64,000 bases of DNA from Nocardioidaceae bacterium SCSIO 66511 (GTDB taxonomy: Bacteria > Actinomycetota > Actinomycetes > Propionibacteriales > Nocardioidaceae), in NCBI GenBank assembly GCA_023100825.1, contig CP095846.1:4154001-4218000 (forward strand), given 5' to 3'. A program made the translations under genes and the position numbers. The notes beneath the pieces were generated by a model. The model saw nothing but the letters and a program-made list of their open reading frames with translations. It ran no database searches and was not told the DNA's origin. Shown in pieces: positions 34,875 through 43,237 of this stretch; position 1 is the stretch's first letter; each line of letters opens with the position of its first letter.

Positions 34875-35618
34875 ATGCCGGAGATAATGCTCGACTTTCC
34901 GCGGTCGTACGTCGAGTTCACCGATCCCGACGACGAGGACCAGGTGTTCCGTTGCGATCTGACCTGGCTCACCTCGCGCTACATGTGCATCTTCGGCCAG
35001 GGTTGCCGCGGTATCTACGCGAGCTCGCCGCACGCCGGCTGCTGCGCACTCGGCGCCCATTTCGCCGACTCCGATGACGAGAAGCGCGTGCGCAAGTACG
35101 TCAAACGACTCGGTTCGGACGTATGGCAGAAGCGCGCCGAAGGGCGCCGCAACGGGTGGACCGAAGTCGACGAGGACGGCGACCGCAAGACCCGGGCCGT
35201 CGACGGCGCCTGCATCTTCCACAATGACCCGGACTTCGAGGGCGGGTACGGCTGTGCCCTGCACATCTGGGCGCTGGCCAACGACATGCAGCCGCACGAC
35301 GTCAAACCCGACGTGTGCTGGCAGCTTCCGCTGCGCAGGCGTTACCGCGAGGTCGAACGCGGAGACGGCACCTCGTACCTCGAAATCGAGATCGGCGAGT
35401 ACGTACGCGCCGGGTGGGGCGCAGGCGGTCACGAGCTGGACTGGTACTGCACCGCGAACACCGAGGCGCACGTCGCGCCTCAGCCGTTGTACGTGACGAA
35501 CGAGGTCGAGCTGGTCGCGATGATGGGTCAGGCCGCGTACGACGCGCTGGTGCCGTTGTGCGAGGAGCACCTGGCGCGTACGCCCGTAGCGACGCGGCAT
35601 CCGGCTGACCCGGAGTAG
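34875..35618 (+). CDS. Conserved ten-cysteine protein (Rv0495c-like), possible metal or Fe-S protein
   Basis: 247 cytosolic residues, no signal or membrane segment. Ten cysteines lie at about 27, 38, 44, 56, 57, 113, 127, 148, 192 and 229, several in conserved-looking contexts: MCIFGQGCRGI, HAGCCALGAHF, GACIFHN, GCALHIWA, DVCWQLPL and DWYCTAN. The pattern recalls Fe-S/Zn-binding YkgJ-like proteins, but I do not recognise an established function. From memory, the mycobacterial homologue is Rv0495c, next to the Ppx gene, so the neighbourhood is ancient. Confidence 0.8.
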   Translation: MPEIMLDFPRSYVEFTDPDDEDQVFRCDLTWLTSRYMCIFGQGCRGIYASSPHAGCCALGAHFADSDDEKRVRKYVKRLGSDVWQKRAEGRRNGWTEVDEDGDRKTRAVDGACIFHNDPDFEGGYGCALHIWALANDMQPHDVKPDVCWQLPLRRRYREVERGDGTSYLEIEIGEYVRAGWGAGGHELDWYCTANTEAHVAPQPLYVTNEVELVAMMGQAAYDALVPLCEEHLARTPVATRHPADPE

Positions 35619-35677
35619 CCGAGGGTCACCCGAGACCCCCACTGTCGACCGGCGATACCCCCAACGCACAATGAGGT

Positions 35678-36316
35678 ATGCGTCTCGACCATGTCTCGTT
35701 CGCGGTCGGCCCAGATGGGCTGGCCGGGACCACGAACCGTCTCACCGAGCTACTCGATGCGAAGTTCGTCGACGGCGGACTTCATCCCCGCTTCGGTACT
35801 CGGAACATGATCCTTCCTCTTGAGAACGACCAGTACCTCGAGATCGTCGAGGTACTCGACCACCCCGCTTCCGACAAGGCACCGTTCGGCCAGGCCGTCC
35901 GCGAACGCTCGGAGTCCGGCGGCGGCTGGCTCGGCTGGGTCGTCGCCGTCGACGACATCGGCCCGGTGGAGCACCGGATCGGTCGCCACGCCGTACCCGG
36001 CAACCGCCGCCGCCCCGACGGCTACAACCTGCAGTGGCAGCAGATCGGCGTGAAGGGGCTGCAGGCCGATCCGCAGCTTCCGTTCGTCGTCTCGTGGAGC
36101 ATCCCGTCGACAGAGCACCCGTCCCAGTCGGGTCCCGCGACGACGCGGCTCTCCGCGCTCGAGATCGCCGGTGACCCGCAGCGCGTCAGCGACTGGCTCG
36201 GCGAGCCGGCGCTCGATGCGCTCGGGGAGATCGACGTCGAATGGGTCGCACCGAACGGCATGCCCGGCATCGTGGCCGCTCGGTTCGAAACAAGCGCCGG
36301 GCCCGTACGGGTCTGA
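35678..36316 (+). CDS. VOC-superfamily glyoxalase-like protein
   Basis: 212 residues. It begins MRLDHVSFAVGPDGLAGTTN and contains GLHPRFGTRNMILPLENDQYLEIVEV split over two strands, which is the glyoxalase-3-like arrangement of paired betaalphabetabetabeta modules. A conserved metal histidine (His4 or His at LHPRFGT) and the glutamate in YLEIVEV are present. Reaction unknown. It starts 59 bp after the cysteine-rich protein gene on the same strand and ends 3 bp before the convergent sulfotransferase-like gene. Confidence 0.85.
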   Translation: MRLDHVSFAVGPDGLAGTTNRLTELLDAKFVDGGLHPRFGTRNMILPLENDQYLEIVEVLDHPASDKAPFGQAVRERSESGGGWLGWVVAVDDIGPVEHRIGRHAVPGNRRRPDGYNLQWQQIGVKGLQADPQLPFVVSWSIPSTEHPSQSGPATTRLSALEIAGDPQRVSDWLGEPALDALGEIDVEWVAPNGMPGIVAARFETSAGPVRV

Positions 36317-36319
36317 CCC

Positions 36320-37381
36320 TCAGGTACGCCCGCGGGCGCGCGCGTACGCGATGAGCACCTCCGCGCCCGCGGTGACGCCGGCTGCGGCAACCGCCGAATC
36401 GGTCCAGTCGTCGGGTCCGGGCCCGGTAGTGACAACCGGACGAAGGTCTTCGGGCTTACCGATGATGTTGTAGCCGCCTGCGTGCACGGCGTCGATCCAG
36501 CGATCGGCGAGTTCATCTGCGATGTTGTGCGCATGCTGAGGCAGCACCGGTTTGGGGCTCGGCTCGGTGCGCGCGAGAACGTTCCCGATCACGAACTTGC
36601 GGATCACCGAGTAGTCGGCCGAGGTCACCCGGTCACCCATCGCAGCGTTGACCCGACGCAGGAGCTCGGCCTGTACGACGCCGAGGCTGTGGTTGGACTG
36701 CGGCTCGACCGGAATCTCGTACTGCGCCGGCTCGACGCCGAGCGCAGTGCAGAACCGCTCCCACAGAAGCGCACGTGGCGAGGTCGGCTGCGGGACCACG
36801 ACGAGGTGGATGCGATCGGCCGGAACATGTTCGGCCCAGGCTCGGAGCACCCGGTCGAGCTGGTGGTCGCGAAAATGTCCGTGGCGGTACGCCCCGTCGG
36901 CCCGAAAGTCGCATTCGGCGAGAAACTCGTCGAACGTCAACGGCGACCGAAATCGTAGACTCTGTTGCCACACGGACATCAACTGACGTGCCGGGTCACG
37001 CGCGGTGATGACGATGTCGGTTCGGTGTTCTGCCAATTCGGCCAGCGCGGTCGGTGTCGTGCGCGACAGCGGCGCTCCCATCACCTCGTGGCTGAACACG
37101 ACTGTGCCGTCGAATGAGCGGGTCGCTGCGACGAATCGCTTCCAATGCCCTTCCGCGGGCTGATCCCGGCCGGCGTAGCGGTGCCGGTCGCGCGCATCGA
37201 GTGCGGCGAGCAGCCGCCCGCGTTTGCCGAACCGCGGGTACAGGACGCCACCACGCCTGAGCAGGGGGCGGTTCTCGGTCAGGATCGACTGGACGAACGA
37301 AGTGCCCGTCTTGGGCAGCCCACAGTGCAGCACGTACCGTGCGCGTGGTTCGCCACCGTCATCGCCAGCCGAACTTGCCAT
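36320..37381 (-). CDS. Sulfotransferase-like protein A (by radA)
   Basis: 353 residues. The PAPS 5'-phosphosulfate loop is LHCGLPKTGTSFVQS at about 19-33, and the 3'-phosphate block is VITARDPARQLMSVWQ at about 124-139. A conserved histidine-containing loop (VVFSHEVMG) near 95 may hold the catalytic base. It belongs to the same broad group as the gene at 41902-43143. No signal peptide, so it acts on an intracellular or lipid-linked acceptor. It is divergent to radA with an 88-bp gap and has AGGGG before the ATG. It marks the junction between two conserved gene blocks. Confidence 0.78.
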   Translation of the reverse strand: MASSAGDDGGEPRARYVLHCGLPKTGTSFVQSILTENRPLLRRGGVLYPRFGKRGRLLAALDARDRHRYAGRDQPAEGHWKRFVAATRSFDGTVVFSHEVMGAPLSRTTPTALAELAEHRTDIVITARDPARQLMSVWQQSLRFRSPLTFDEFLAECDFRADGAYRHGHFRDHQLDRVLRAWAEHVPADRIHLVVVPQPTSPRALLWERFCTALGVEPAQYEIPVEPQSNHSLGVVQAELLRRVNAAMGDRVTSADYSVIRKFVIGNVLARTEPSPKPVLPQHAHNIADELADRWIDAVHAGGYNIIGKPEDLRPVVTTGPGPDDWTDSAVAAAGVTAGAEVLIAYARARGRT

Positions 37382-37456
37382 CTGACCCCTAATTCGCCGC
37401 GACGACGAGCCTAGCAACCGCGCGCATGGCGACCGTGGATTGTCGGGGCCATGCCC

Positions 37457-37462
37457 TAGCGT
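37457..37462 (+). promoter_or_regulatory. -10 element of radA-disA
   Basis: TAGCGT ends 7 nt before the ATG at 37470. No Shine-Dalgarno sequence, so the radA message is probably leaderless. Confidence 0.42.
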
Positions 37463-37469
37463 GGCGATC

Positions 37470-38936
37470 ATGGCGAAGACCTCGACGAAGGCTGCGAAAC
37501 CGGCGAAGACCGGCTACCGCTGCACCGAATGCGGGTGGATCACGCCGAAGTGGGTCGGGCGCTGTGGCGAGTGCCAGGCGTGGGGCACCGTCGACGAGAT
37601 CGGCGTCGAGCCCACCGGGCGTACGCAACCCGCACCCGTGACCAGCACCGCCCGACCCGTCAGCGAGATCGACATCGAAGCGTCGGTTGCAGCGCCGTCG
37701 GGTGTCGCCGAGCTCGACCGCGTACTCGGTGGCGGCGTCGTACCCGGAGCGGCACTGCTCCTGGCGGGCGAGCCCGGCGTCGGCAAATCCACCTTGTTAC
37801 TCGAGGTCGCGGCGCGTTGGTCCGCCGCGGGCGCCCGCACCCTCTACGTATCGGCCGAGGAGTCCGCCGCTCAGGTGCGCCTGCGTGCCGACCGCACGGG
37901 TGCGGTGCACGACTCGCTGTACCTCGCTGCCGAGACCGACCTGTCTGCGGTGCTCACCCACATCGACGAGGTCGCGCCGAGCCTGCTCATCATCGACTCC
38001 GTACAGACGATCGGATCGACTGCCGTCGAGGGAGTGCCCGGAGGCGTCACCCAGGTACGCGAGGTCGCGGCAACCCTGGTGCAGATGGCAAAGCGCCGCA
38101 ACATCGCGACACTGATGGTCGGCCACGTGACGAAGGACGGTGGCATCGCCGGCCCGCGAGTGCTGGAGCACTTGGTCGACGTCGTGCTGTCCTTCGACGG
38201 TGACCGCAACTCACGGCTGCGCTTCGTACGCGCGGTCAAGAACCGGTTCGGCCCGGTCGACGAGGTCGGCTGCTTCGACCTCTCCGACGACGGCATCGTC
38301 GAGGTCCCCGATCCGACCGGCCTGTTCGTATCGCGCCACGCGACTCCCGTACCAGGAACCTGCGTGACCGTTCCGCTCGAGGGCCGTCGCCCGCTACTCG
38401 CCGAGGTGCAGTCGCTGGTAGCCCAGACGGTTGCCGGCGCCCCGCGTCGCACGACCAGCGGGGTCGACTCTGCCCGAATGGCCATGATCCAAGCAGTGTT
38501 GACGAAACGCTGCGGAGTGCCACTACACGGCGTCGACGTCTACGCCGCAACGGTCGGTGGTGCGAGGCTGATCGACCCGGCCGCCGACCTCGCCGTTGCG
38601 CTCGCGATCGCCTCCGCCGCACGTGAGGAGGCGGTGGCATCCGACCTCGTCGCGATCGGTGAGGTCGGGCTCGCCGGCGAGGTTCGTCGCGTCGGGGGCC
38701 TACACAGCCGCCTGCGCGAGGCCGCCCGGATCGGCTTCAAACATGCGCTCGTCCCGGCCGATGCGGGCCCCGCTCCGGTGTCCTCCGATGTCGACGGCAT
38801 CAAGATTCTGCCCGTCGCCGACGTCGCCGGGGCACTCGAGCTCCTCGGGCTCGGGCGGCAGCGCCAACCGATCACAGAGCAGCCGCCCGACGCGGCTACC
38901 CCCGCACAACCAGGCTCACGCTTAAACTGGTCCTGA
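37470..38936 (+). CDS. radA: DNA repair protein RadA/Sms
   Basis: 488-residue branch-migration ATPase used in recombination. Order: N-terminal C4 zinc finger CTECGWITPKWVGRCGECQ (about 12-30), Walker A AGEPGVGKSTLLLEV, RadA-specific KNRFG in VKNRFGPVDE, and a C-terminal Lon-protease-like domain with GVDVYAATVGGARL and LVAIGEVGLAGEVRRV, whose proteolytic serine is absent as in all RadA. disA follows 22 bp later; RadA is reported to modulate DisA activity in other bacteria. Confidence 0.97.
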   Translation: MAKTSTKAAKPAKTGYRCTECGWITPKWVGRCGECQAWGTVDEIGVEPTGRTQPAPVTSTARPVSEIDIEASVAAPSGVAELDRVLGGGVVPGAALLLAGEPGVGKSTLLLEVAARWSAAGARTLYVSAEESAAQVRLRADRTGAVHDSLYLAAETDLSAVLTHIDEVAPSLLIIDSVQTIGSTAVEGVPGGVTQVREVAATLVQMAKRRNIATLMVGHVTKDGGIAGPRVLEHLVDVVLSFDGDRNSRLRFVRAVKNRFGPVDEVGCFDLSDDGIVEVPDPTGLFVSRHATPVPGTCVTVPLEGRRPLLAEVQSLVAQTVAGAPRRTTSGVDSARMAMIQAVLTKRCGVPLHGVDVYAATVGGARLIDPAADLAVALAIASAAREEAVASDLVAIGEVGLAGEVRRVGGLHSRLREAARIGFKHALVPADAGPAPVSSDVDGIKILPVADVAGALELLGLGRQRQPITEQPPDAATPAQPGSRLNWS

Positions 38937-38958
38937 CCTCGACAAGCTGAGGAGCAGC

Positions 38959-40053
38959 GTGGCCATCGACGGATCGTCCAGCAAGACCATCGCGAGTTCG
39001 CGTATGCGCGCGACCATGGGGAGCATCGCGCCCGGCACTCCCCTGCGCGAAGGCCTCGAACGAATCCTTCGCGGGCGCACCGGAGGGCTGATCGTCCTCG
39101 GACACGACAAGACCATCGAGTCGATCTCGACCGGCGGGTTCGAGCTCGACGTACCGTTCACGCCGACCGGTCTTCGGGAGCTGGCGAAGATGGACGGCGC
39201 GATCATTCTCGACAAGGACGCGACCCGGATCCTGCGCGCAGCTGTTCACCTGATGCCCGATCCGACGATCCACACCGAAGAGTCGGGCACCCGCCACCGC
39301 ACCGCAGACCGCGTCGCACGCCAGACCAACCACGCCGTCATCTCCGTATCGCAGTCGATGCAGCTGATCGCCGTCTACGTCGGCGACAACCGGCGCGTAC
39401 TCGATGAGGCCGGCGCGATCCTCGGTCGCGCGAACCAAGCCCTTGCGACCTTGGAGCGCTACAAGCTCCGACTCGATGAGGTGTCCGGTGCCCTGTCGGC
39501 GTTGGAGATCGAGGATCTCGTCACGGTGCGAGATGTCTGCTCGGTCGCGCAGCGCCTGGAGATGGTCGCCCGAATCGCGGCCGAGATCGAAGACTACGTA
39601 CTCGAGCTCGGCAGTGACGGGCGCCTGCTCTCCTTGCAGCTCGACGAGCTGGTCACCGGCGTCGACCTCGACCGGCAGCTGATCGTGCGTGACTACCTAC
39701 CCGGCGGCCGCAACGCCCGCAAGCCGGCCGACGTACTCGCCGACCTCGCCCGCGTCGGCGCCACCGATCTCGTCGATCTGTCGGCCGTCTCACGCGCACT
39801 CGGTCTCGGATCCGGTGAGCATCTCGACTCGGCGGTCTCCCCGCGCGGCTACCGCCTGCTCGCCAAGGTCCCGCGACTCCCGTCGCCGGTCGTCGAGCGT
39901 CTCGTCGACCATTTCGGCACCCTGCAGAAACTGCTCGCGGCAGGCATCGAAGATCTGCAGGCGGTCGACGGAGTCGGCGAGCTACGCGCGCGCAGCGTAC
40001 GCGAGGGGTTGTCGCGGCTGGCGGAGTCGAGCATCCTCGAGCGGTACGTGTAG
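38959..40053 (+). CDS. disA: DNA integrity scanning diadenylate cyclase DisA
   Basis: 364 residues. Synthesises c-di-AMP from two ATP and senses branched DNA. The N-terminal DAC domain (about 20-150) has the DGA motif in KMDGAIILD and the RHR motif in SGTRHRTADRVARQT. A helical spine follows, and the C-terminal helix-hairpin-helix DNA-binding region ends DGVGELRARSVREGLSRL. GTG start with GAGGAG upstream. In an operon with radA; no c-di-AMP phosphodiesterase gene is seen in the window. Confidence 0.97.
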   Translation: MAIDGSSSKTIASSRMRATMGSIAPGTPLREGLERILRGRTGGLIVLGHDKTIESISTGGFELDVPFTPTGLRELAKMDGAIILDKDATRILRAAVHLMPDPTIHTEESGTRHRTADRVARQTNHAVISVSQSMQLIAVYVGDNRRVLDEAGAILGRANQALATLERYKLRLDEVSGALSALEIEDLVTVRDVCSVAQRLEMVARIAAEIEDYVLELGSDGRLLSLQLDELVTGVDLDRQLIVRDYLPGGRNARKPADVLADLARVGATDLVDLSAVSRALGLGSGEHLDSAVSPRGYRLLAKVPRLPSPVVERLVDHFGTLQKLLAAGIEDLQAVDGVGELRARSVREGLSRLAESSILERYV

Positions 40054-40090
40054 CGCTGACGTACCAACGAGCACGACGAGAGTAGCGGCC

Positions 40091-40915
40091 TCAGGCCGCG
40101 TCGTCGTTTCCGTCTCTCTGGTTGTTCGTCTTGTCGGACTTCTCGTCGTCCGGTTTCTTGTCGCCCTTATCGGACTTGCCGTCCTTGTCGTTCTTATCGT
40201 CCTTGTCGGACTTATCGGGCTCGTCGTCGTCCGGCTTCGGCTCCGATTCGAGCGTGACCTTCGCCGAGGCGGGTTCGCCCCCCAGCACCGCAACCTGCGC
40301 CTCGTAGTCGCCCGCCTCGGCATAGTCGGCGTTCTCGCCGCACGTCCGACCACTTGCGCGGCCCGACCAGCGGGCGTCGACGTAGGTGAGCCAGCCGGGT
40401 TCGAGGCGAACGCTGTCGGCCGCGAGCAGGTCGTCGCATCGGGTCGACTCCCACACCACCTCGGCACCGTCGGAGATCGAGATCAGCGGTGCGTGATCGT
40501 CGAACGACAACACACACGGTTTGGCCGCGGCGGTGGTGAATGCCAGCCTGACCAGCACCTCACGGCCGGCCCGCGAGTCAGGATGCAGCGACGGCGTGAC
40601 TCGTACCGCTTCTGGATCACAGACGCCGCCGTGATCGAGTACGACCGAGACGTTGCGTTCTCCGGCTTGTGCCGCAGAGTCGTCGCGACGATGCTTCTTG
40701 CGCTTACGCGGCTGCTGATCCCCGTCGTCATCGTCGGTATCGGAGGTCTGTTGGGTGTCCTGTGGACCCGCCGCCGGCTTGTCCTCGTCACCACCTCCGC
40801 CGATCAGCTTCACCAAGCCTGCAGCGACCAACAGCACGACAGCGAGCAGGATGAGTCGGCGGCGCCAGTAGACACTCGGCGACGCTGAACCCTTCGGCCG
40901 CGCGATCCCGCTCAT
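40091..40915 (-). CDS. Single-pass membrane protein with acidic/basic linkers (Rv3587c position)
   Basis: 274 residues. A membrane segment at about 18-38 (WRRRLILLAVVLLVAAGLVK) is followed by a charged linker, a beta-rich extracytoplasmic domain (about 85-215) with four cysteines arranged as two probable disulfides (VCDPEA...KPCVLSF and RCDDLL...GRTCGEN), and a Lys/Asp repeat tail. It resembles the actinobacterial DUF4232-like lipoprotein group only loosely. In mycobacteria a membrane protein also lies between disA and mutY. TACGGT (40928-40923) ends 7 nt before the ATG, a leaderless arrangement. Confidence 0.75.
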   Translation of the reverse strand: MSGIARPKGSASPSVYWRRRLILLAVVLLVAAGLVKLIGGGGDEDKPAAGPQDTQQTSDTDDDDGDQQPRKRKKHRRDDSAAQAGERNVSVVLDHGGVCDPEAVRVTPSLHPDSRAGREVLVRLAFTTAAAKPCVLSFDDHAPLISISDGAEVVWESTRCDDLLAADSVRLEPGWLTYVDARWSGRASGRTCGENADYAEAGDYEAQVAVLGGEPASAKVTLESEPKPDDDEPDKSDKDDKNDKDGKSDKGDKKPDDEKSDKTNNQRDGNDDAA

Positions 40916-40922
40916 AGGGCAC

Positions 40923-40928
40923 ACCGTA
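40923..40928 (-). promoter_or_regulatory. -10 element of the 40091-40915 membrane-protein gene
   Basis: TACGGT on the minus strand ends 7 nt before the ATG at 40915; no Shine-Dalgarno sequence and no clear -35. It lies in the 81-bp divergent gap with mutY. Confidence 0.42.
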
Positions 40929-40996
40929 GTCAGCGATGCCGCCCCTATCGTCCTGCCACACCGCACGACCGTTCGACGTGTCAGGATCGACTCTTG

Positions 40997-41899
40997 ATGA
41001 GACCCGTATCCCAGCTGAGCGAGCACGACGTGACTCGACTGCACGATGCCTGTCTGGGTTGGTACGCCGAGAATGCCCGTGACCTGCCGTGGCGCAGTGC
41101 AACGGCGACTCCCTGGCAGGTCATGGTCTCGGAGTTCATGCTGCAGCAGACACCGGTCGTACGCGTGCTTCCGGTCTACGAGGCGTGGGTCGAACGCTGG
41201 CCGCGGCCGGCGGACCTCGCCGCCGAACCGGTCGGCGAGGCCATCCGCGGCTGGGGGCGGCTCGGATACCCACGGCGGGCGATGCGACTGCACGCGTGCG
41301 CCTGCGCCATCGTCGACAACCACGGAGGCGAGGTACCGGAGAACCGCGAAGAGCTGCGCGCCCTTCCCGGCGTCGGCGAGTACACCTCCGCCGCGATCGC
41401 GGCGTTCGCCTACGGGCAGCGCCATGCCGTACTGGACACGAACGTACGCCGCGTCCTTGCACGGGCGTTGACCGGCGATGCACATCCGCCGCGATCGCTC
41501 TCCGAGCCCGAACGCGCACTCGCCGAGGCGCTACTTCCCGAGGCACCGGAGGTCGCCGCCCGCTGGAGCGTCGCCGTGATGGAGCTCGGCGCGCTGCGCT
41601 GCTCGGCAACCTCACCGGACTGTGCACGTTGCCCACTTGCGGATCACTGCTCATGGCGTCGCAACGGATATCCGGCCGCCGACGGGCCGCCTCGCCGCGC
41701 ACAGACGTACGCGGGTACCGACAGGCAATGCCGAGGACGTCTGCTCGGCATGCTCCGCGACTCCCCCGACCCGGTCTCCGCTACGGTGCTGCGCACCGCG
41801 TGGGACGACGACGTACAACGGGAGCGAGCACTCGACTCCCTTGTCGCCGACGGGCTGGTCGAGCCGCTCGAGGCCGACAGGTTCGCTCTGCCGAGGTGA
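40997..41899 (+). CDS. mutY: A/G-specific adenine DNA glycosylase
   Basis: 300 residues. Removes adenine mispaired with 8-oxoguanine. MutY N-terminal region LPWRSATATPWQVMVSEFML with the catalytic glutamate, helix-hairpin-helix LPGVGEYTSAAIAAFAYGQ with the conserved aspartate in VLDTNVRRVLAR, and a [4Fe-4S] cluster set C-x6-C-x2-C-x5-C at CSATSPDCARCPLADHC. The C-terminal domain is short and lacks the full NUDIX-like part, as in other actinobacterial MutY. It is near radA-disA and followed 2 bp later by a convergent sulfotransferase-like gene. Confidence 0.96.
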   Translation: MRPVSQLSEHDVTRLHDACLGWYAENARDLPWRSATATPWQVMVSEFMLQQTPVVRVLPVYEAWVERWPRPADLAAEPVGEAIRGWGRLGYPRRAMRLHACACAIVDNHGGEVPENREELRALPGVGEYTSAAIAAFAYGQRHAVLDTNVRRVLARALTGDAHPPRSLSEPERALAEALLPEAPEVAARWSVAVMELGALRCSATSPDCARCPLADHCSWRRNGYPAADGPPRRAQTYAGTDRQCRGRLLGMLRDSPDPVSATVLRTAWDDDVQRERALDSLVADGLVEPLEADRFALPR

Positions 41900-41901
41900 G
41901 A

Positions 41902-43143
41902 TCAGCTCGTCGTACGCCGGAGCCCGACCTTACGGAGGGCTCGCCGGCGTACTTCGGCGAGCAGCTCTCGACTCGTGCTGTCGATGACCCGCGGCGACTG
42001 TAGCTGGGCCCTCGACGGCGTGCGCTGTCGCCGAGCGGCCGCTCGATACTGCTCCGCCGTGCGCTCGGCGGCGACTCGACGTTTTTCACCGGCGTCGATC
42101 GCGGCGGCAATCGTCTCGGCGGCGGTGACCAGCGAGATCCGGGTTTCGGCATCACTGGCTGACTCATCCGAGCCCGAGGGAGAGCGCAGGAGTTCTGGAT
42201 CACCGATCACCCGCACACCAAGCGACCTGACGATCTCGATGCGCTCCTCGTTCAGTTCGGCCGCACGGTCGGCGGCCCAAGCTGGCAGCTCGATGCGTGT
42301 GTCGTCGTGATCGCGCGGCCGGCGCGTGAGCGCCGCCGTTACGCCGAACCGTAGTACCTCGCGGAACAGCCTGTCGTCCCAACCCGATGACTTGCCGAGC
42401 TCATGCAACCGCCGCATCAGCTCGGTCTCATTGCGGCTCAGCGACCGATTCGCGTCGTCGGCGTCGAGGGCGAGAAAGCCCGACGGCAAGGCGAGGAACC
42501 GCTCGAACAGTCGCGGGAGCAGCTCATGGTCGCCCTCGTCGGCGATGACGAGACTGATCCGGTCGCGCCCGGCTGCCTTGATCCACCTATCCATCACGTC
42601 CGCGAGGTCATGGTGGTGCCAGAAGCCGTCCCAGTGGTGGTTCTCGGGGTTACGTTCTCCGAGAACGATGCGAAGCCAGTCGTCGTACGGAACGGTCAGC
42701 CCGGCGCGTACGCGCTGCTGCCAGTGCGAGTTCAGCAGCTTGTCGACCCGGCGGACCGTGTGGACCACGTGGATGCGTTCACCGCCGAGACCGTCGACGA
42801 TTGTCTGAACTGCATCGGCGTGCCCGTCGGCAAACGACTCGTTGCTGACCACTACCCGCTGATCACCCGCGGCAGTGACTTCGTCGACGAGCGCCTGCCA
42901 GTCGGCCATCGTCGGACTCTGGCGCCCACGCGGAACACCCCTGCCGACCACGGCCCAACCGGCGGCCCGCGGCCGGGCTCCGGTTCCGGGAAAGACCACA
43001 CCGTGTGCGGCCAGCTCCGCGCGGCGCCGCATCAACGCGAACTGGATCGCCGTGGTGCCGGTCTTGGGCGGGCCGATGTGCACCAGTCGGGTGCCCTCCG
43101 GCACGGTCAACTCATCGGATCCAGACGACGCAAAATCGGACAT
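41902..43143 (-). CDS. Sulfotransferase-like protein B with C-terminal extension
   Basis: 413 residues. P-loop HIGPPKTGTTAIQFAL at about 23-38 and 3'-phosphate block VVHTVRRVDKLLNSHWQQR at about 126-144, as in PAPS-dependent sulfotransferases. Beyond the ~300-residue catalytic core is a helical, Ala/Glu/Arg-rich tail of about 90 residues (AAETIAAAIDAGEKRRVAAE), possibly a coiled coil. No signal peptide. AAGGAG lies 8 nt before the ATG. It is last in a minus-strand run of four sulfotransferase-like genes between clpC and mutY. Confidence 0.77.
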   Translation of the reverse strand: MSDFASSGSDELTVPEGTRLVHIGPPKTGTTAIQFALMRRRAELAAHGVVFPGTGARPRAAGWAVVGRGVPRGRQSPTMADWQALVDEVTAAGDQRVVVSNESFADGHADAVQTIVDGLGGERIHVVHTVRRVDKLLNSHWQQRVRAGLTVPYDDWLRIVLGERNPENHHWDGFWHHHDLADVMDRWIKAAGRDRISLVIADEGDHELLPRLFERFLALPSGFLALDADDANRSLSRNETELMRRLHELGKSSGWDDRLFREVLRFGVTAALTRRPRDHDDTRIELPAWAADRAAELNEERIEIVRSLGVRVIGDPELLRSPSGSDESASDAETRISLVTAAETIAAAIDAGEKRRVAAERTAEQYRAAARRQRTPSRAQLQSPRVIDSTSRELLAEVRRRALRKVGLRRTTS

Positions 43144-43237
43144 CTACCCACTCCTTCGAACGGGAGCGTACTGCCACCAGATCCTTCGCGATATCGAGTT
43201 CGGCCAACAGTCGGTAACGATCGGGCCACCCCTGCGG

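Noticed and set aside
37440-37445. TTGTCG as a -35 element for radA
   Set aside because: Spacing to TAGCGT is 11 bp, too short for a standard promoter.
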